Shown: positions 17,724-28,480, counted from the first letter of the stretch. The stretch is 34,581 nt of DNA from Streptomyces glaucescens (GCF_002154375.1 NZ_MUND01000047.1:1-34581), one strand, 5' to 3'. A program made the numbers and translations. Notes: generated from the letters alone by a model not told the origin.

Positions 17724-18628
17724 TCGTCGTCGCCGGTGAGGCCCTGATCGACCTGGTACCGCAGGGCCCGGGCGCCCTGGCGAGCCTGCGCCCGGCGCTG
17801 GGCGGCGGCCCGTACAACACGGCCGTCGCCCTCGGCCGGCTCGGCTCGCCCACCGCCTTCTGCTCGCGGGTCTCGTCCGACGCCTTCGGCGAGGCCCTGC
17901 TGGACGGGCTGCGCGCGGCGGGGGTGGACGTGTCGGGCGTGCAGCGCGGTGACGAGCCGACCACGCTCGCGGTCGCCACGATCGACACGCACGGCTCGGC
18001 CGCCTACTCCTTCTACGTCGACGGCACCGCCGACCGGCTGTTCACCGCGCCCGCCGCCCTCCCCGCGGAGACCCGCGCGGTGTCGTTCGGCACCTGCTCG
18101 CTCGTCCTGGAACCCGGGGCGAGCGCCTACGAGGAGCTGATGCGGGCCGCGGCCGGGCAGGGCGTGTTCACCGCGCTCGACCCGAACATCCGGGCGGGTC
18201 TGATCCCGGACGCGGACGCCTACCGGGCCCGGTTCCTGAAGTGGCTGCCGTCGGTGACGCTGCTGAAGCTGTCCGAGGAGGACGCGCGGTGGCTGGGCGG
18301 CGCCCCGCGGGAGTGGCTGGCGGCCGGGCCCTCGGCCGTCGTGATCACCCGGGGCGGCGACGGGCTGACCGTCCTCACGCGTGACGGCGCCGAGTACTCC
18401 GTGCCGGGTGAGAAGGCCGACGTGGTGGACACCATCGGCGCCGGGGACACCGTCAACGCGGCCCTGCTGCACGGCCTGGCCGCCCAGGACGCCCTCTCCC
18501 CCGCCGCGCTCGCCGGCCTGGACGCCGGCGGCTGGACCCGGCTGCTGCGGTTCGCGGCCCGCGCTGCGGCGATCACCTGCTCACGGGCCGGCGCGGAGCC
18601 GCCGTACGCGCACGAGCTGGACGGCTGA
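17720..18628 (+). CDS. PfkB-family sugar kinase (fructokinase-like)
   Basis: A 302-residue carbohydrate kinase that should phosphorylate a sugar with ATP in the cytosol. The two family signatures are present: GGGPYNTAVALGRLG (residues 28-42) in the sugar-binding part and DTIGAGDTVNAAL (237-249), with D243 as catalytic base. The sequence GEALIDLVP at the start and the RADPN-like LDPNIRAGLI segment favour a fructokinase or related activity; the substrate is not certain. The GTG at 17720 overlaps the LacI stop and has AGGAG seven bases upstream inside the LacI gene. Its own stop codon is the first triplet of a short tandem repeat array. The pair LacI-kinase is a typical sugar-catabolic unit, though no transporter is next to it. 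Confidence 0.92.
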   Translation: MIVVAGEALIDLVPQGPGALASLRPALGGGPYNTAVALGRLGSPTAFCSRVSSDAFGEALLDGLRAAGVDVSGVQRGDEPTTLAVATIDTHGSAAYSFYVDGTADRLFTAPAALPAETRAVSFGTCSLVLEPGASAYEELMRAAAGQGVFTALDPNIRAGLIPDADAYRARFLKWLPSVTLLKLSEEDARWLGGAPREWLAAGPSAVVITRGGDGLTVLTRDGAEYSVPGEKADVVDTIGAGDTVNAALLHGLAAQDALSPAALAGLDAGGWTRLLRFAARAAAITCSRAGAEPPYAHELDG

Positions 18629-18752
18629 CCTATGGATGGACGGCTGACGTACGGACGGACGGACGGCTGACGTAGGGCGGGGCTGCTGACGTACGGGTGA
18701 CCGGCTGACGTACGGGTGGGCGGGCCGGCGTGACGCCTGGGCGGCTGAGGGC
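18626..18752. repeat. degenerate ~19-bp TGACG repeats starting at the kinase stop codon
   Basis: Copies begin with TGA at 18626, 18645, 18668, 18687, 18706, 18731 and 18746, spaced 19, 23, 19, 19, 25 and 15 bases. The best units are CGGC-TGACGTACGG. The first TGA is the stop codon of the sugar kinase, and the following ones fall in all three forward frames. The array fills the gap before the convergent MmyB-type regulator. No obvious strong hairpin terminator was found here. Confidence 0.85.
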
Positions 18753-18811
18753 GTCGCAGGTGCGGGCCGTCGCACGTGCGGGCCGGCGGCCCCGGCGCGG
18801 TCACCCGGCGT

Positions 18812-19675
18812 TCAGCCCGCGCGGCCCACGGCCCGCAGGGCGCCCGGGTGACGGCCGTTGAGGCGGTCCAGGGCGGCGGCCGTGGCCTCGTCGGCCGGCA
18901 GGTGCACGACGATCCGCTGGCCGTCGTCCGGCAGGGCCAGCGTCTCGTGCAGCAGCCGCAGTGGTCCGGCCTCCGGGTGTTCGACGCGCTGTCCACCGAC
19001 CCGCCGCGGGGCCATCGCCAGGTCGGCGAACCGGTCGGCGAACTCCGCCCCCGCGGTCACCGTGAGTTCCTCGGCCAGCTCGGCGGCGTACGGGTCCCGC
19101 AGGGGCACGTCGTGCCGGAGCTGGGCGACCAGGTTGTCGGCCTCGCGTTCCCAGTCGGGGAAGGCGTCGCGGGCGCGGGCGTCGGTGAACAGATGGCGGA
19201 GCAGGTTGGGGTGCTCGGCGTCGAGCACGCCGATCGGGCCGAACAGCCGGGCGTAGCCGGTGGTGTGGGCGAGGACGTCGCCGATCCAGTTGAGCACCAC
19301 GGCGGGGGCGGGCTCCAGGTGGTCGAGGACGGCGCGCACCGTGGCGCGCGGGGTGCGGCTGAGCGGCGGGGCGGCGCCGCACACCAGCGGATCGCCGCCG
19401 TCCGCCTCCTTGACCAGCCGGCGCAGCACCATCCGGTCGCGCAGCGACAGGTTGAGCGCGTCGGCGAGCGCCCCGAGGACCTGGGCGGAGGGGTTGCGGT
19501 CCCGTCCCTGTTCCAGCCGGGTGAGGTATTCGACGCTGATGCCGGCGAGTGTGGCCAGCTCGGCGCGGCGCAGTCCGGGCGTGCGGCGGCGGCTGCCCGC
19601 GGGCAGTCCGACCTCCTCCGGTGTCACGGCCTCGCGCCAGGTCCGCAGATAGGTGCCCAACTCGTTGTCGCTCAC
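18812..19675 (-). CDS. Xre-family regulator with MmyB-like C-terminal domain
   Basis: A 287-residue transcription factor. Residues about 30-78 carry the helix-turn-helix: TPGLRRAELATLAGISVEYLTRLEQGRDRNPS, with LGALADALNL as the closing helix. The rest matches the MmyB-like ligand-binding domain, which has a PAS-like fold reported to bind fatty acids: APAVVLNWIGDVLAHTTGYARLFGP, LRHLFTDARARDAFPDWE and the C-terminal HPEAGPLRLLHETL. The start is GTG at 19675; no good SD precedes it, while TACGTT lies six bases upstream, so a leaderless mRNA is possible. It is divergent from the yceI-type gene with 101 bases between starts, which makes that gene a likely target. Many MmyB-type regulators control a divergent neighbour. 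Confidence 0.92.
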   Translation of the reverse strand: MSDNELGTYLRTWREAVTPEEVGLPAGSRRRTPGLRRAELATLAGISVEYLTRLEQGRDRNPSAQVLGALADALNLSLRDRMVLRRLVKEADGGDPLVCGAAPPLSRTPRATVRAVLDHLEPAPAVVLNWIGDVLAHTTGYARLFGPIGVLDAEHPNLLRHLFTDARARDAFPDWEREADNLVAQLRHDVPLRDPYAAELAEELTVTAGAEFADRFADLAMAPRRVGGQRVEHPEAGPLRLLHETLALPDDGQRIVVHLPADEATAAALDRLNGRHPGALRAVGRAG

Positions 19676-19681
19676 CCCGCG

Positions 19682-19687
19682 AACGTA
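19682..19687 (-). promoter_or_regulatory. candidate -10 box of the MmyB-type regulator
   Basis: TACGTT on the minus strand (19687-19682) stands six bases before the GTG start, compatible with leaderless transcription. No convincing -35 box is present. Confidence 0.35.
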
Positions 19688-19776
19688 CCAACGCCCGCGC
19701 GTGGGAGGGTGGCCCTGCGACTACCAGGCTTCGCCCGGTCTCCCTGCCACGCCGCGCTGCCGCGAGGGTGGAGGGC

Positions 19777-20343
19777 ATGACGCAGAACGACGTGACGAAC
19801 ACACTGACCACCGCTCCGCTGCCGCTGGCCCCCGGGGACTGGGAGCTGGACCCGCTGCACTCGGCCGTCAACTTCACCATCCGCCACCTGGGGATCGCCA
19901 AGGTCCGGGGCCGCTTCGCCGAGGTGAAGGCCGCTCTCCACGTCGGGGAGTCGCTGGCGGACGTGCGGGTGACCGCGGAGATCGCCCTGGCCTCCGTCGA
20001 CACCGGGAATCCGGACCGAGACGCGCACGTCCGCGCGTCCGACCTGCTCGACGTGGAGAAGCGGCCGACGATGACGTTCCGCTCGACACGGGTGTCGGGC
20101 GCCGGCGAGGACTGGACCATGGACGGCGAGCTGACGATCGGCGACGTGACCCGTCCGGTGACGCTCGCCGTGGAGTTCGGCGGTGTGGTGGACGTGCCGA
20201 TCGACGGCTCCCGGCACGCCGGGTTCGAGGCGACGGGCGAGATCCGCCGCAGCGACTTCGGGCTGGACTTCGCTCCCGGGCTGCTGGGCGACACGGTGAA
20301 GATCCAGCTGGACATGCAGTTCGTGGAGCCGCGGGGCGCCTGA
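19777..20343 (+). CDS. YceI-family lipid/isoprenoid-binding protein
   Basis: A 188-residue protein of the YceI family, lipocalin-like beta barrels that bind polyisoprenoids or other lipids. Landmarks: WELDPLHSAVNFTIRHLGIAKVRGRF at residues 22-47 (the characteristic D-x-x-H-S-x-x-F-x-x-x-H), ASVDTGNPDRDAHVRASDLLDVEKRPTMTFRST in the middle, and GEIRRSDFGLDF near the end. There is no signal peptide, so it appears cytosolic, as in many actinobacterial members. The ATG at 19777 has GGAGGG directly before it, spaced very short. It is divergent from an MmyB-type regulator and convergent with uvrA, closed by a 19-bp hairpin. Confidence 0.92.
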   Translation: MTQNDVTNTLTTAPLPLAPGDWELDPLHSAVNFTIRHLGIAKVRGRFAEVKAALHVGESLADVRVTAEIALASVDTGNPDRDAHVRASDLLDVEKRPTMTFRSTRVSGAGEDWTMDGELTIGDVTRPVTLAVEFGGVVDVPIDGSRHAGFEATGEIRRSDFGLDFAPGLLGDTVKIQLDMQFVEPRGA

Positions 20344-20355
20344 GGCGGAGACGGA

Positions 20356-20400
20356 CGCGCGGTGCCCCGGGGGAACGGGGGTCCCCCGGGGCACCGCGCG
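20356..20400. terminator. perfect 19-bp bidirectional hairpin between yceI and uvrA
   Basis: The arm at 20356-20374 (CGCGCGGTGCCCCGGGGGA) is exactly complementary to 20382-20400 around a seven-base loop. It lies between two convergent genes, 12 bases after the YceI stop and 13 bases from the uvrA stop, and can serve both strands. Confidence 0.85.
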
Positions 20401-20413
20401 TCGGTGTGGGCGC

Positions 20414-23425
<3,012 letters not shown>

Positions 23426-23480
23426 GCCGGTCCGCACCTTTCTTGAGAGAAGTGACAGGGGCGGGGCCCCCGTCTTTCTC

Positions 23481-23486
23481 AGACTA
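23481..23486 (-). promoter_or_regulatory. candidate -10 box of uvrA
   Basis: TAGTCT on the minus strand (23486-23481) gives a leader of about 50 bases. The nearest TTGTCA is only about 12 bases upstream, too close for a standard -35. No LexA-type GAAC-N4-GTTC box was seen nearby. Confidence 0.35.
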
Positions 23487-23612
23487 GGGGGAGCCACTGA
23501 CAACGCCGGTCGGATTTCCCGGTCGCATAACAATCCCCGACCATCCAGCATGCCCGACGCCGTCACCGACCATATAGCACGTGCATTCGATTAACGGTCC
23601 TGGTCCGCCGCC

Positions 23613-23641
23613 TTCACCCGAAGGAGTGGCGGGGCTAAGGT
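23613..23641 (+). promoter_or_regulatory. candidate leaderless promoter of the mycothiol-enzyme-family gene
   Basis: TTCACC (23613-23618) and TAAGGT (23636-23641) are 17 bases apart. The -10 box ends seven bases before the ATG at 23649, so transcription would begin at the start codon. Confidence 0.5.
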
Positions 23642-23648
23642 CGGCCCC

Positions 23649-24335
23649 ATGATTGATCACGCGCGTGACCTGGCGTCTGTACAGGAGGCGACCGAGCGGC
23701 TGCTGAGCGCAGCCGCCGAGCTGGACAACGCGGACGTGACGGAACCGTCACGGCTGCCGGGCTGGAGCCGCGGCCATGTCCTCGCCCATCTCGCCCGCAA
23801 CGCGGACGCCCTCGTGAATGTCCTGGAGGGGCGTCCGATGTACGTCTCCGCCGAGGCCCGCGACGCCGACATCGAGCGGGACGCCCCCCGCCCCCTCGAC
23901 GAGCAGCTCGCCGACGTCCGCGCGAGCGCGGGACGGTTCCGGGAGGCGGGGGCGGCGCCCGCCGACTGGTCGCGGACCGTGGAGCTGCGCAACGGCGTCA
24001 CCGACTCCGCGTCCCGGGTGCCGTTCCGGCGGTGGGTCGAGGTCGAGCTGCACCACGTGGATCTGGGCGTCGGGTACGAGCTGGAGGACCTGCCGACGGA
24101 GTTCACCGAGCGGGAGATCGACTTCCTCGCCGACCGCTTCACCGGGCACCCGGACGTGCCGCCGACCCTGCTGACGGACGGCACGCGCGCGTGGCGCACC
24201 GGCCGGGAGGCGGACGCCCCCGAGGTCACCGTGCGGGGCTCCCGGGCCGATCTGCTGGGCTGGCTGGCCGGCCGCCGCGACGGCTCGGCGCTCGCCGCGG
24301 AGGGCGGGCCGCTGCCCTCCCTGCCCCCGCTGTGA
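23649..24335 (+). CDS. maleylpyruvate-isomerase/mycothiol-dependent enzyme family protein (DinB-like)
   Basis: A 228-residue protein of the mycothiol-dependent maleylpyruvate isomerase family. Such proteins have a DinB-like four-helix metal-binding domain followed by a small C-terminal domain. Landmarks: SRLPGWSRGHVLAHLARNADAL at residues 36-57, with a histidine metal ligand, and RWVEVELHHVDLGVGYE near 127-143, with the other ligands. The rest includes FTEREIDFLADRF and a C-terminal RGSRADLLGWLAGR segment typical of the family. The true reaction is unknown: most members are annotated by family only. A TAAGGT box seven bases before the ATG suggests a leaderless transcript. It is divergent from uvrA, and the MBL gene follows 51 bases downstream on the same strand. 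Confidence 0.88.
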   Translation: MIDHARDLASVQEATERLLSAAAELDNADVTEPSRLPGWSRGHVLAHLARNADALVNVLEGRPMYVSAEARDADIERDAPRPLDEQLADVRASAGRFREAGAAPADWSRTVELRNGVTDSASRVPFRRWVEVELHHVDLGVGYELEDLPTEFTEREIDFLADRFTGHPDVPPTLLTDGTRAWRTGREADAPEVTVRGSRADLLGWLAGRRDGSALAAEGGPLPSLPPL

Positions 24336-24373
24336 CCCTGGCCGACGACCTGCTCGGGGCGGGCCCGCCGCCC

Positions 24374-24379
24374 TAGACT
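24374..24379 (+). promoter_or_regulatory. -10 box of the MBL-fold gene (probable leaderless start)
   Basis: TAGACT (24374-24379) ends seven bases before the ATG at 24387. There is no SD sequence in the gap. CTGCTC 18 bases upstream is only a poor -35. Confidence 0.5.
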
Positions 24380-24386
24380 GGCGGCC

Positions 24387-25043
24387 ATGACGTACAGCGG
24401 ACAGGTGACGGTCGGCGGCCCGGCGGACGTGCACGAGCTCAAGGACCTGATGATCACGAAGATCGCGGTCGGCCCGATGGACAACAACGCCTATCTGCTG
24501 CGTTGCCGGGCCACCGACGAGCAGGTGCTGATCGACGCGGCCAACGAGGCGCAGACCCTGCTCGGCATGATCGGTGACGACGGCATCGCCTCCGTCGTCA
24601 CCACGCACCGGCACGGGGACCACTGGCAGGCGCTCGCCGAGGTCGTCGCGGCCACCGGGGCCCGTACGTACGCGGGCCGGGACGACGCCGAGGGCATCCC
24701 CGTGCCGACCGATGTCCTGGTCGACGACGGGGATGTCATCCGGGTGGGGCGCGTGGAGCTGACCGCGCGCCACCTCGTGGGTCACACGCCCGGGTCGATC
24801 GCCCTCGTCTACGACGATCCGCACGGCCATCCCCACGTGTTCACGGGTGACTGCCTTTTCCCGGGCGGTGTGGGCAACACCCACAAGGATCCGAAGGCGT
24901 TCGCCAGCCTGATCCACGATGTGGAGACCAAGATCTTCGCCGTCCTCCCGGACGAGACCTGGGTCTATCCGGGGCACGGCGACGACACCACGCTGGGCGC
25001 GGAGCGTCCGCACCTGCCGGAGTGGCACAAGCGGGGGTGGTGA
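24387..25043 (+). CDS. MBL-fold metal-dependent hydrolase (glyoxalase II-like)
   Basis: A 218-residue metallo-beta-lactamase-fold hydrolase. All metal ligands are there: H74, H76, D78 and H79 in THRHGDHW, H133 in VGHTPGS, D155 in FTGDCLFPGG and H197 in YPGHGDDT. The layout is that of hydroxyacylglutathione hydrolase-like enzymes, which in actinobacteria may act on mycothiol thioesters, but the substrate is unknown. KIAVGPMDNNAYLL at residues 25-38 is the usual opening of the fold. Its upstream neighbour belongs to a mycothiol-enzyme family, so a joint role in detoxification is possible, though only by inference. A TAGACT box seven bases before the ATG, with no SD, suggests a leaderless mRNA. 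Confidence 0.93.
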   Translation: MTYSGQVTVGGPADVHELKDLMITKIAVGPMDNNAYLLRCRATDEQVLIDAANEAQTLLGMIGDDGIASVVTTHRHGDHWQALAEVVAATGARTYAGRDDAEGIPVPTDVLVDDGDVIRVGRVELTARHLVGHTPGSIALVYDDPHGHPHVFTGDCLFPGGVGNTHKDPKAFASLIHDVETKIFAVLPDETWVYPGHGDDTTLGAERPHLPEWHKRGW

Positions 25044-25324
25044 ACACCACCTGGTGAACGCGGGAGTCCGGGCAGGGAGCGCACGAATCGACTCGCGCCC
25101 CGTGTGAACCGACTGCACGCTCCGGCGCCCCGCGCGCGCTCCCGGCGCACGGATTTGCGCGGTCCACTGGAGACAGCCCCGCGCGGGACGACGGCTTCCG
25201 CGCGGCACGGGCCGCCGGTCCCTTCCTCCAGCCCTCGGCCGGCGGCCCAAGGCCCGCCCCGGCAGGCCCTGTTCACACGAACGCAACGCCCGTTCCCACC
25301 ATGCGGACACTCACTGGCGTGACC
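25044..25324. other. intergenic region between the MBL gene and the ABC transporter
   Basis: About 280 bases with no supported gene. A short hairpin, GGTGGT (25036-25041) with ACCACC (25046-25051) around GAAC, has the MBL stop codon starting in it and may be a weak terminator. GTTC-N4-GAAC at 25271-25282 is an inverted repeat of unknown meaning. The rest is GC-rich sequence with no recognised signal until the ABC promoter. Confidence 0.4.
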
Positions 25325-25353
25325 TCGACAAACACGGGCCGCGCTGTCAATCT
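25325..25353 (+). promoter_or_regulatory. candidate leaderless promoter of the ABC transporter operon
   Basis: TCGACA (25325-25330) and CAATCT (25348-25353) are 17 bases apart; each differs by one base from TTGACA and TANNNT. The -10 box ends six bases before the ATG at 25360 and no SD is present. Confidence 0.5.
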
Positions 25354-25359
25354 CCCGCC

Positions 25360-26241
25360 ATGCGATCCGTCCTTCGCGCGCCCCGCCGCGCCGTCGCCGC
25401 CGTCACCGTCGCCCTGCTCGCCGCCGTCGCCTGTGCCCCGCAACCGGAGGAGGAAGCGGCCGTCGGACCGTCCGCAACCCCGGGGGTCAACTGCGCCGAG
25501 GGCGAGTTGGCGACGAAGACCCCCGGCAAGCTCACCATCGCCACCGACGAGCCCGCGTACGAGCCCTGGTTCGAGAACGACGATCCGGCGACCGGCGAGG
25601 GCTTCGAGTCGGCGGTGGCGTACGCCGTCGCCGGGCGGCTCGGTTACGGCAAGAACACCGTGGTCTGGCAGCGCGTGCCCTTCAACAAGGCGTTCGCGCC
25701 CGGCGAGAAGACCTTCGACTTCGACATCAACCAGGTCTCGATCAGCGACGAGCGCAGGAAGGCGGTGGACTTCTCCGCCGGTTACTACGACGTGCGCCAG
25801 GCCGTCATCGCGCTGAAGGGCTCCGAGGCGGCGAAGGCGAAGACCGTCGCGGACCTCAAGGACGTCAAGCTGGGCGCCCAGGTCGGCACCACCAGCCTGG
25901 ACTACATCGACGACGTGGTGCGGCCCGAGCGGGCTGCGGCCGTGTACGCCAAGAACGACCAGGCGAAATCGGCGCTGCGGAACGGGCAGGTCGACGCCAT
26001 CGTCACCGACCTGCCCACCGCCTTCTACATCACCGCGGCCGAGGTCACGGACGCCGAGATCGTCGGCCAGTTCGAGAACCGGGGCTCCGCGCGGGAGCAG
26101 TTCGGGCTCGTGCTCGACAAGGGCAGCGCGCTCACCGGCTGCGTCACGGACGCGGTGAACGCCCTGCGGAAGGACGGCACCCTGGCGAGGCTGGAGCAGC
26201 GGTGGCTGTCCGACGCCGTCGACGCCCCGGTGCTGAAGTGA
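25360..26241 (+). CDS. polar amino-acid-type ABC transporter substrate-binding lipoprotein
   Basis: A 293-residue extracytoplasmic solute-binding protein (SBP family 3). The first 24 residues are a lipoprotein signal (ALLAAVAC), so C25 is the expected lipid-anchored residue. The mature protein shows LTIATDEPAYEPWFE, GFESAVAYAVAGRLG, FDFDINQVSISDERRKAVDFS and YYDVRQAV, all typical of amino-acid-binding proteins. AQVGTTSLDYIDDVVRPE and the DAIVTDLPTAFYIT hinge follow. The ligand is unknown but probably an amino acid or a related small molecule. Two further cysteines (C46 in VNCAEG and the C of LTGCVTDAV) may form a disulphide. Its TGA overlaps the permease GTG, and the ATPase follows, so the three form an operon. 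No SD precedes the ATG. Confidence 0.93.
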   Translation: MRSVLRAPRRAVAAVTVALLAAVACAPQPEEEAAVGPSATPGVNCAEGELATKTPGKLTIATDEPAYEPWFENDDPATGEGFESAVAYAVAGRLGYGKNTVVWQRVPFNKAFAPGEKTFDFDINQVSISDERRKAVDFSAGYYDVRQAVIALKGSEAAKAKTVADLKDVKLGAQVGTTSLDYIDDVVRPERAAAVYAKNDQAKSALRNGQVDAIVTDLPTAFYITAAEVTDAEIVGQFENRGSAREQFGLVLDKGSALTGCVTDAVNALRKDGTLARLEQRWLSDAVDAPVLK

Positions 26242-27119
26242 CCGTCGCGAAGGAGGCGCGGGGCGACGAGGACCCGTACGTCCCGTCGGAGCGGCGGCTG
26301 GAGCGGGAGCGGTACAAGCGCGCCCGCGCGCGCCGCGCCACCGCCGTCGCGGCGCTGTCGACCCTGGTCACCGGCGTCGTGCTGTACCTGGTCGTGGTGG
26401 GCGCGCCCGGCTGGCCGCGCACCAGGGAGACCTTCTTCGACCGGGGCTACGCGCGTGAGGCCTTTCCGAAGGTCCTCGAAGGGCTCTGGCTGAACGTCCG
26501 GCTGCTGCTGGTGTGCGGGGCCGCCGTGCTGGTCCTCGGCATGCTCATCGCCGTCGCGCGGACCCTGCGCGGCCCGGTGTTCTTCCCGCTGCGGGTGCTG
26601 GCCGCCGCGTACACGGACTTCTTCCGCGGGCTGCCGCTGATCATCAACCTGATGATCGTGGTTTTGGGCGTCCCGGCGCTGCGTCTCCAGGGCGTGACCG
26701 TCGATCCGGTGCTGCTGGGCGGGACCGCGCTGACGCTGACCTACTCGGCGTACGTCGCGGAGGTGTTCCGGGCGGGCATCGAGTCCGTCCATCCCTCGCA
26801 GCGCGCCGCGGCCCGCTCGCTCGGCCTGACCAGCCGGCAGGCGCTGCGGCACGTGGTGCTGCCGCAGGCGGTGCGCCGCCAGGTGCCGCCGCTGCTGAAC
26901 GACCTGGTGTCGCTCCAGAAGGACACCGGCCTGGTGTCGATCGGCGGCGCGGTGGACGCCGTCCGCGCGGCGGACATCATCGCCGGCCGCAGTCTGAACT
27001 ACACGCCGTACATCGTCGCGGGCCTGGTCTTCGTGGCGCTGACCATTCCGATGACCCGCCTCACGGACTGGGTGACGGCCCGGATGGACCGCCGGCGGGC
27101 CCAGGGAGGAACCACATGA
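26238..27119 (+). CDS. amino-acid ABC transporter permease
   Basis: A 293-residue inner-membrane permease of the HisM/GlnP type. About 35 charged residues precede the first membrane helix (ALSTLVTGVVLYLVVVGAP). A loop and four or more further helices follow, with the ATPase-contacting EAA loop in AGIESVHPSQRAAARSLGLTSRQALRHVVLPQAVR. FRGLPLIINLMIVV is the family motif near TM3. I choose the GTG at 26238, which overlaps the upstream stop codon (GTGA), in preference to the longer frame from 26202, because it gives translational coupling. The SD before it is poor. Only one permease gene is present, so the importer likely uses a homodimer of this subunit. Confidence 0.93.
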   Translation: MTVAKEARGDEDPYVPSERRLERERYKRARARRATAVAALSTLVTGVVLYLVVVGAPGWPRTRETFFDRGYAREAFPKVLEGLWLNVRLLLVCGAAVLVLGMLIAVARTLRGPVFFPLRVLAAAYTDFFRGLPLIINLMIVVLGVPALRLQGVTVDPVLLGGTALTLTYSAYVAEVFRAGIESVHPSQRAAARSLGLTSRQALRHVVLPQAVRRQVPPLLNDLVSLQKDTGLVSIGGAVDAVRAADIIAGRSLNYTPYIVAGLVFVALTIPMTRLTDWVTARMDRRRAQGGTT

Positions 27120-27877
27120 GCGAGGCCCCCGGCGCCCCGGTGCTGCGGATGGAGTCCGTCCGCAAGACCTTCGGCGGCTCGGCCGTGCTGCGGGACGTCT
27201 GCCTGGAGGTCGCTCCGCACACGGTGACGGCGCTGATCGGCGCCTCCGGCTCCGGGAAGTCGACTCTGCTGCGGTGCGCGAATCTGCTGGAGGAGATCGA
27301 CGACGGGGCGATCTGGCTGGACGGCGAGGAGATCACCGACCCTCGCGCGGACCAGGACGCGGTACGGCGCCGGATCGGCGTGGTCTTCCAGGCGTACAAC
27401 CTCTTCCCGCACATGACGGTGCTGGAGAACATCACCCTGGCCCCGCGCCGGGTGCACGGCGTGCCCCGCGCGCAGGCCGAGGAACGGGCCCGGGAGCTGC
27501 TGGAGCGGCTGGGGCTGGGCGACAAGGCCGGCGCGTACCCGGACCGGCTCAGCGGCGGTCAGCAGCAGCGGGTGGCCATCGTGCGCGCCCTGGCCGTACG
27601 GCCCCGGCTGCTGCTGCTCGACGAGATCACCGCGGCGCTCGATCCGGAGTTGGTGGGTGAGGTCCTGGCCGTCGTCCGCGACCTCAAGGACGACGGCATG
27701 ACCATGGTGCTGGCGACGCATGAGATGGGCTTCGCGCGGGAGGTCGCCGACCAGGTCTGTTTTCTGGACGGTGGGGTCGTGCTGGAGCGCGGCACCGCCG
27801 AGCAGGTCTTCGGCGACCCGCGACAGGAGCGCACACGGCGCTTTCTGCGGCGCATCGTGGAGGCCGGGCGCCTTTAG
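27116..27877 (+). CDS. amino-acid ABC transporter ATP-binding protein
   Basis: A 253-residue cytosolic ATPase powering the importer. Motifs: Walker A GASGSGKST (residues 42-50), Q-loop Q92 in VVFQAYNLFPH, signature LSGGQQQR (145-152), Walker B LLLLDE with catalytic E170, H-loop H202 in ATHEMGF. After the Walker B glutamate this protein has ITAALDPE where most family members have PTSALDPE; catalytic residues are intact. The ATG at 27116 overlaps the permease TGA as ATGA, and GGGAGGA lies a few bases before it. It is the last gene of the SBP-permease-ATPase operon and is convergent with aroQ at a distance of 31 bases, with no clear terminator between. Confidence 0.96.
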   Translation: MSEAPGAPVLRMESVRKTFGGSAVLRDVCLEVAPHTVTALIGASGSGKSTLLRCANLLEEIDDGAIWLDGEEITDPRADQDAVRRRIGVVFQAYNLFPHMTVLENITLAPRRVHGVPRAQAEERARELLERLGLGDKAGAYPDRLSGGQQQRVAIVRALAVRPRLLLLDEITAALDPELVGEVLAVVRDLKDDGMTMVLATHEMGFAREVADQVCFLDGGVVLERGTAEQVFGDPRQERTRRFLRRIVEAGRL

Positions 27878-27908
27878 GACCGTGCGGGACCGCGCGCGGG
27901 CGTCGGCG

Positions 27909-28382
27909 TCAGGCGTTCGTGCGGGTCGGTCCGAGCAGCGCGGCGATCCGCTCCACGCCGAAGGCGTAGCCCTGGATCCCGCATCCGGCGATGACGCCGT
28001 CGGCGCGCAGGGACACGTAGGAGGTGTGCCGGAACGACTCCCGCTTGTGGATGTTGGAGATGTGGACCTCGACCACCGGCATGCCGTCACAGGTGTTCAG
28101 CGCGTCGAGGAGGGCGATGGAGGTGTGCGTGTAGGCGCCGGGGTTGATGACGATCCCGCAGTGGTTCTCCCGCGCCTCGTGGATCCAGTCGATCAGCTCG
28201 CCCTCGTGGTTGGACTGGCGCAGGTCCACCGTGCCGCCGTGCGCGGCCGCCGCCCCGGCGCACAGCGCCTCGACGTCGGCGAGCGTCTCGGAGCCGTAGA
28301 TCTCCGGCTGGCGCTGCCCGAGGAGGTTCAGGTTGGGGCCGTTGAGAATCATGATCGGGGCGTTGGCCAGGGTGCGGGGCAC
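27909..28382 (-). CDS. aroQ: type II 3-dehydroquinate dehydratase
   Basis: Dehydrates 3-dehydroquinate to 3-dehydroshikimate in the shikimate pathway for aromatic compounds. The 157-residue protein has the type II size. Catalytic residues visible: R24 and Y29 in [11 protein letters not shown], the N80-PGAYTHTS segment, H107 in [10 protein letters not shown] and R118 nearby. The start is GTG at 28382 with GGAGGA five bases before it. It stands alone, convergent with the ABC ATPase gene and divergent from the LD-carboxypeptidase gene. No other aromatic-pathway gene is in the window, so it may be a second, dedicated copy or simply unlinked. Confidence 0.96.
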   Translation of the reverse strand: MPRTLANAPIMILNGPNLNLLGQRQPEIYGSETLADVEALCAGAAAAHGGTVDLRQSNHEGELIDWIHEARENHCGIVINPGAYTHTSIALLDALNTCDGMPVVEVHISNIHKRESFRHTSYVSLRADGVIAGCGIQGYAFGVERIAALLGPTRTNA

Positions 28383-28468
28383 TGTTCCTCCGGTCCGGTC
28401 GGGGGCGGTCCGGCGGGACCGCTGCTCGCCCCCGGTTTATCACGGTGCGCGCACGGGACGGCCGGCCC

Positions 28469-28474
28469 TACCCT
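28469..28474 (+). promoter_or_regulatory. -10 box of the LD-carboxypeptidase gene (probable leaderless start)
   Basis: TACCCT (28469-28474) stands six bases before the ATG at 28481. There is no SD. The -35 region is not convincing. Confidence 0.45.
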
Positions 28475-28480
28475 CCCGTC

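Noticed and set aside
23426..23648. SOS box upstream of uvrA
   Set aside because: No GAAC-N4-GTTC sequence could be found between uvrA and the divergent gene.
25271..25282. LexA/SOS box (GTTC-N4-GAAC)
   Set aside because: The half-sites are in the opposite order from the GAAC-N4-GTTC actinobacterial SOS box, and the next gene is an ABC transporter.
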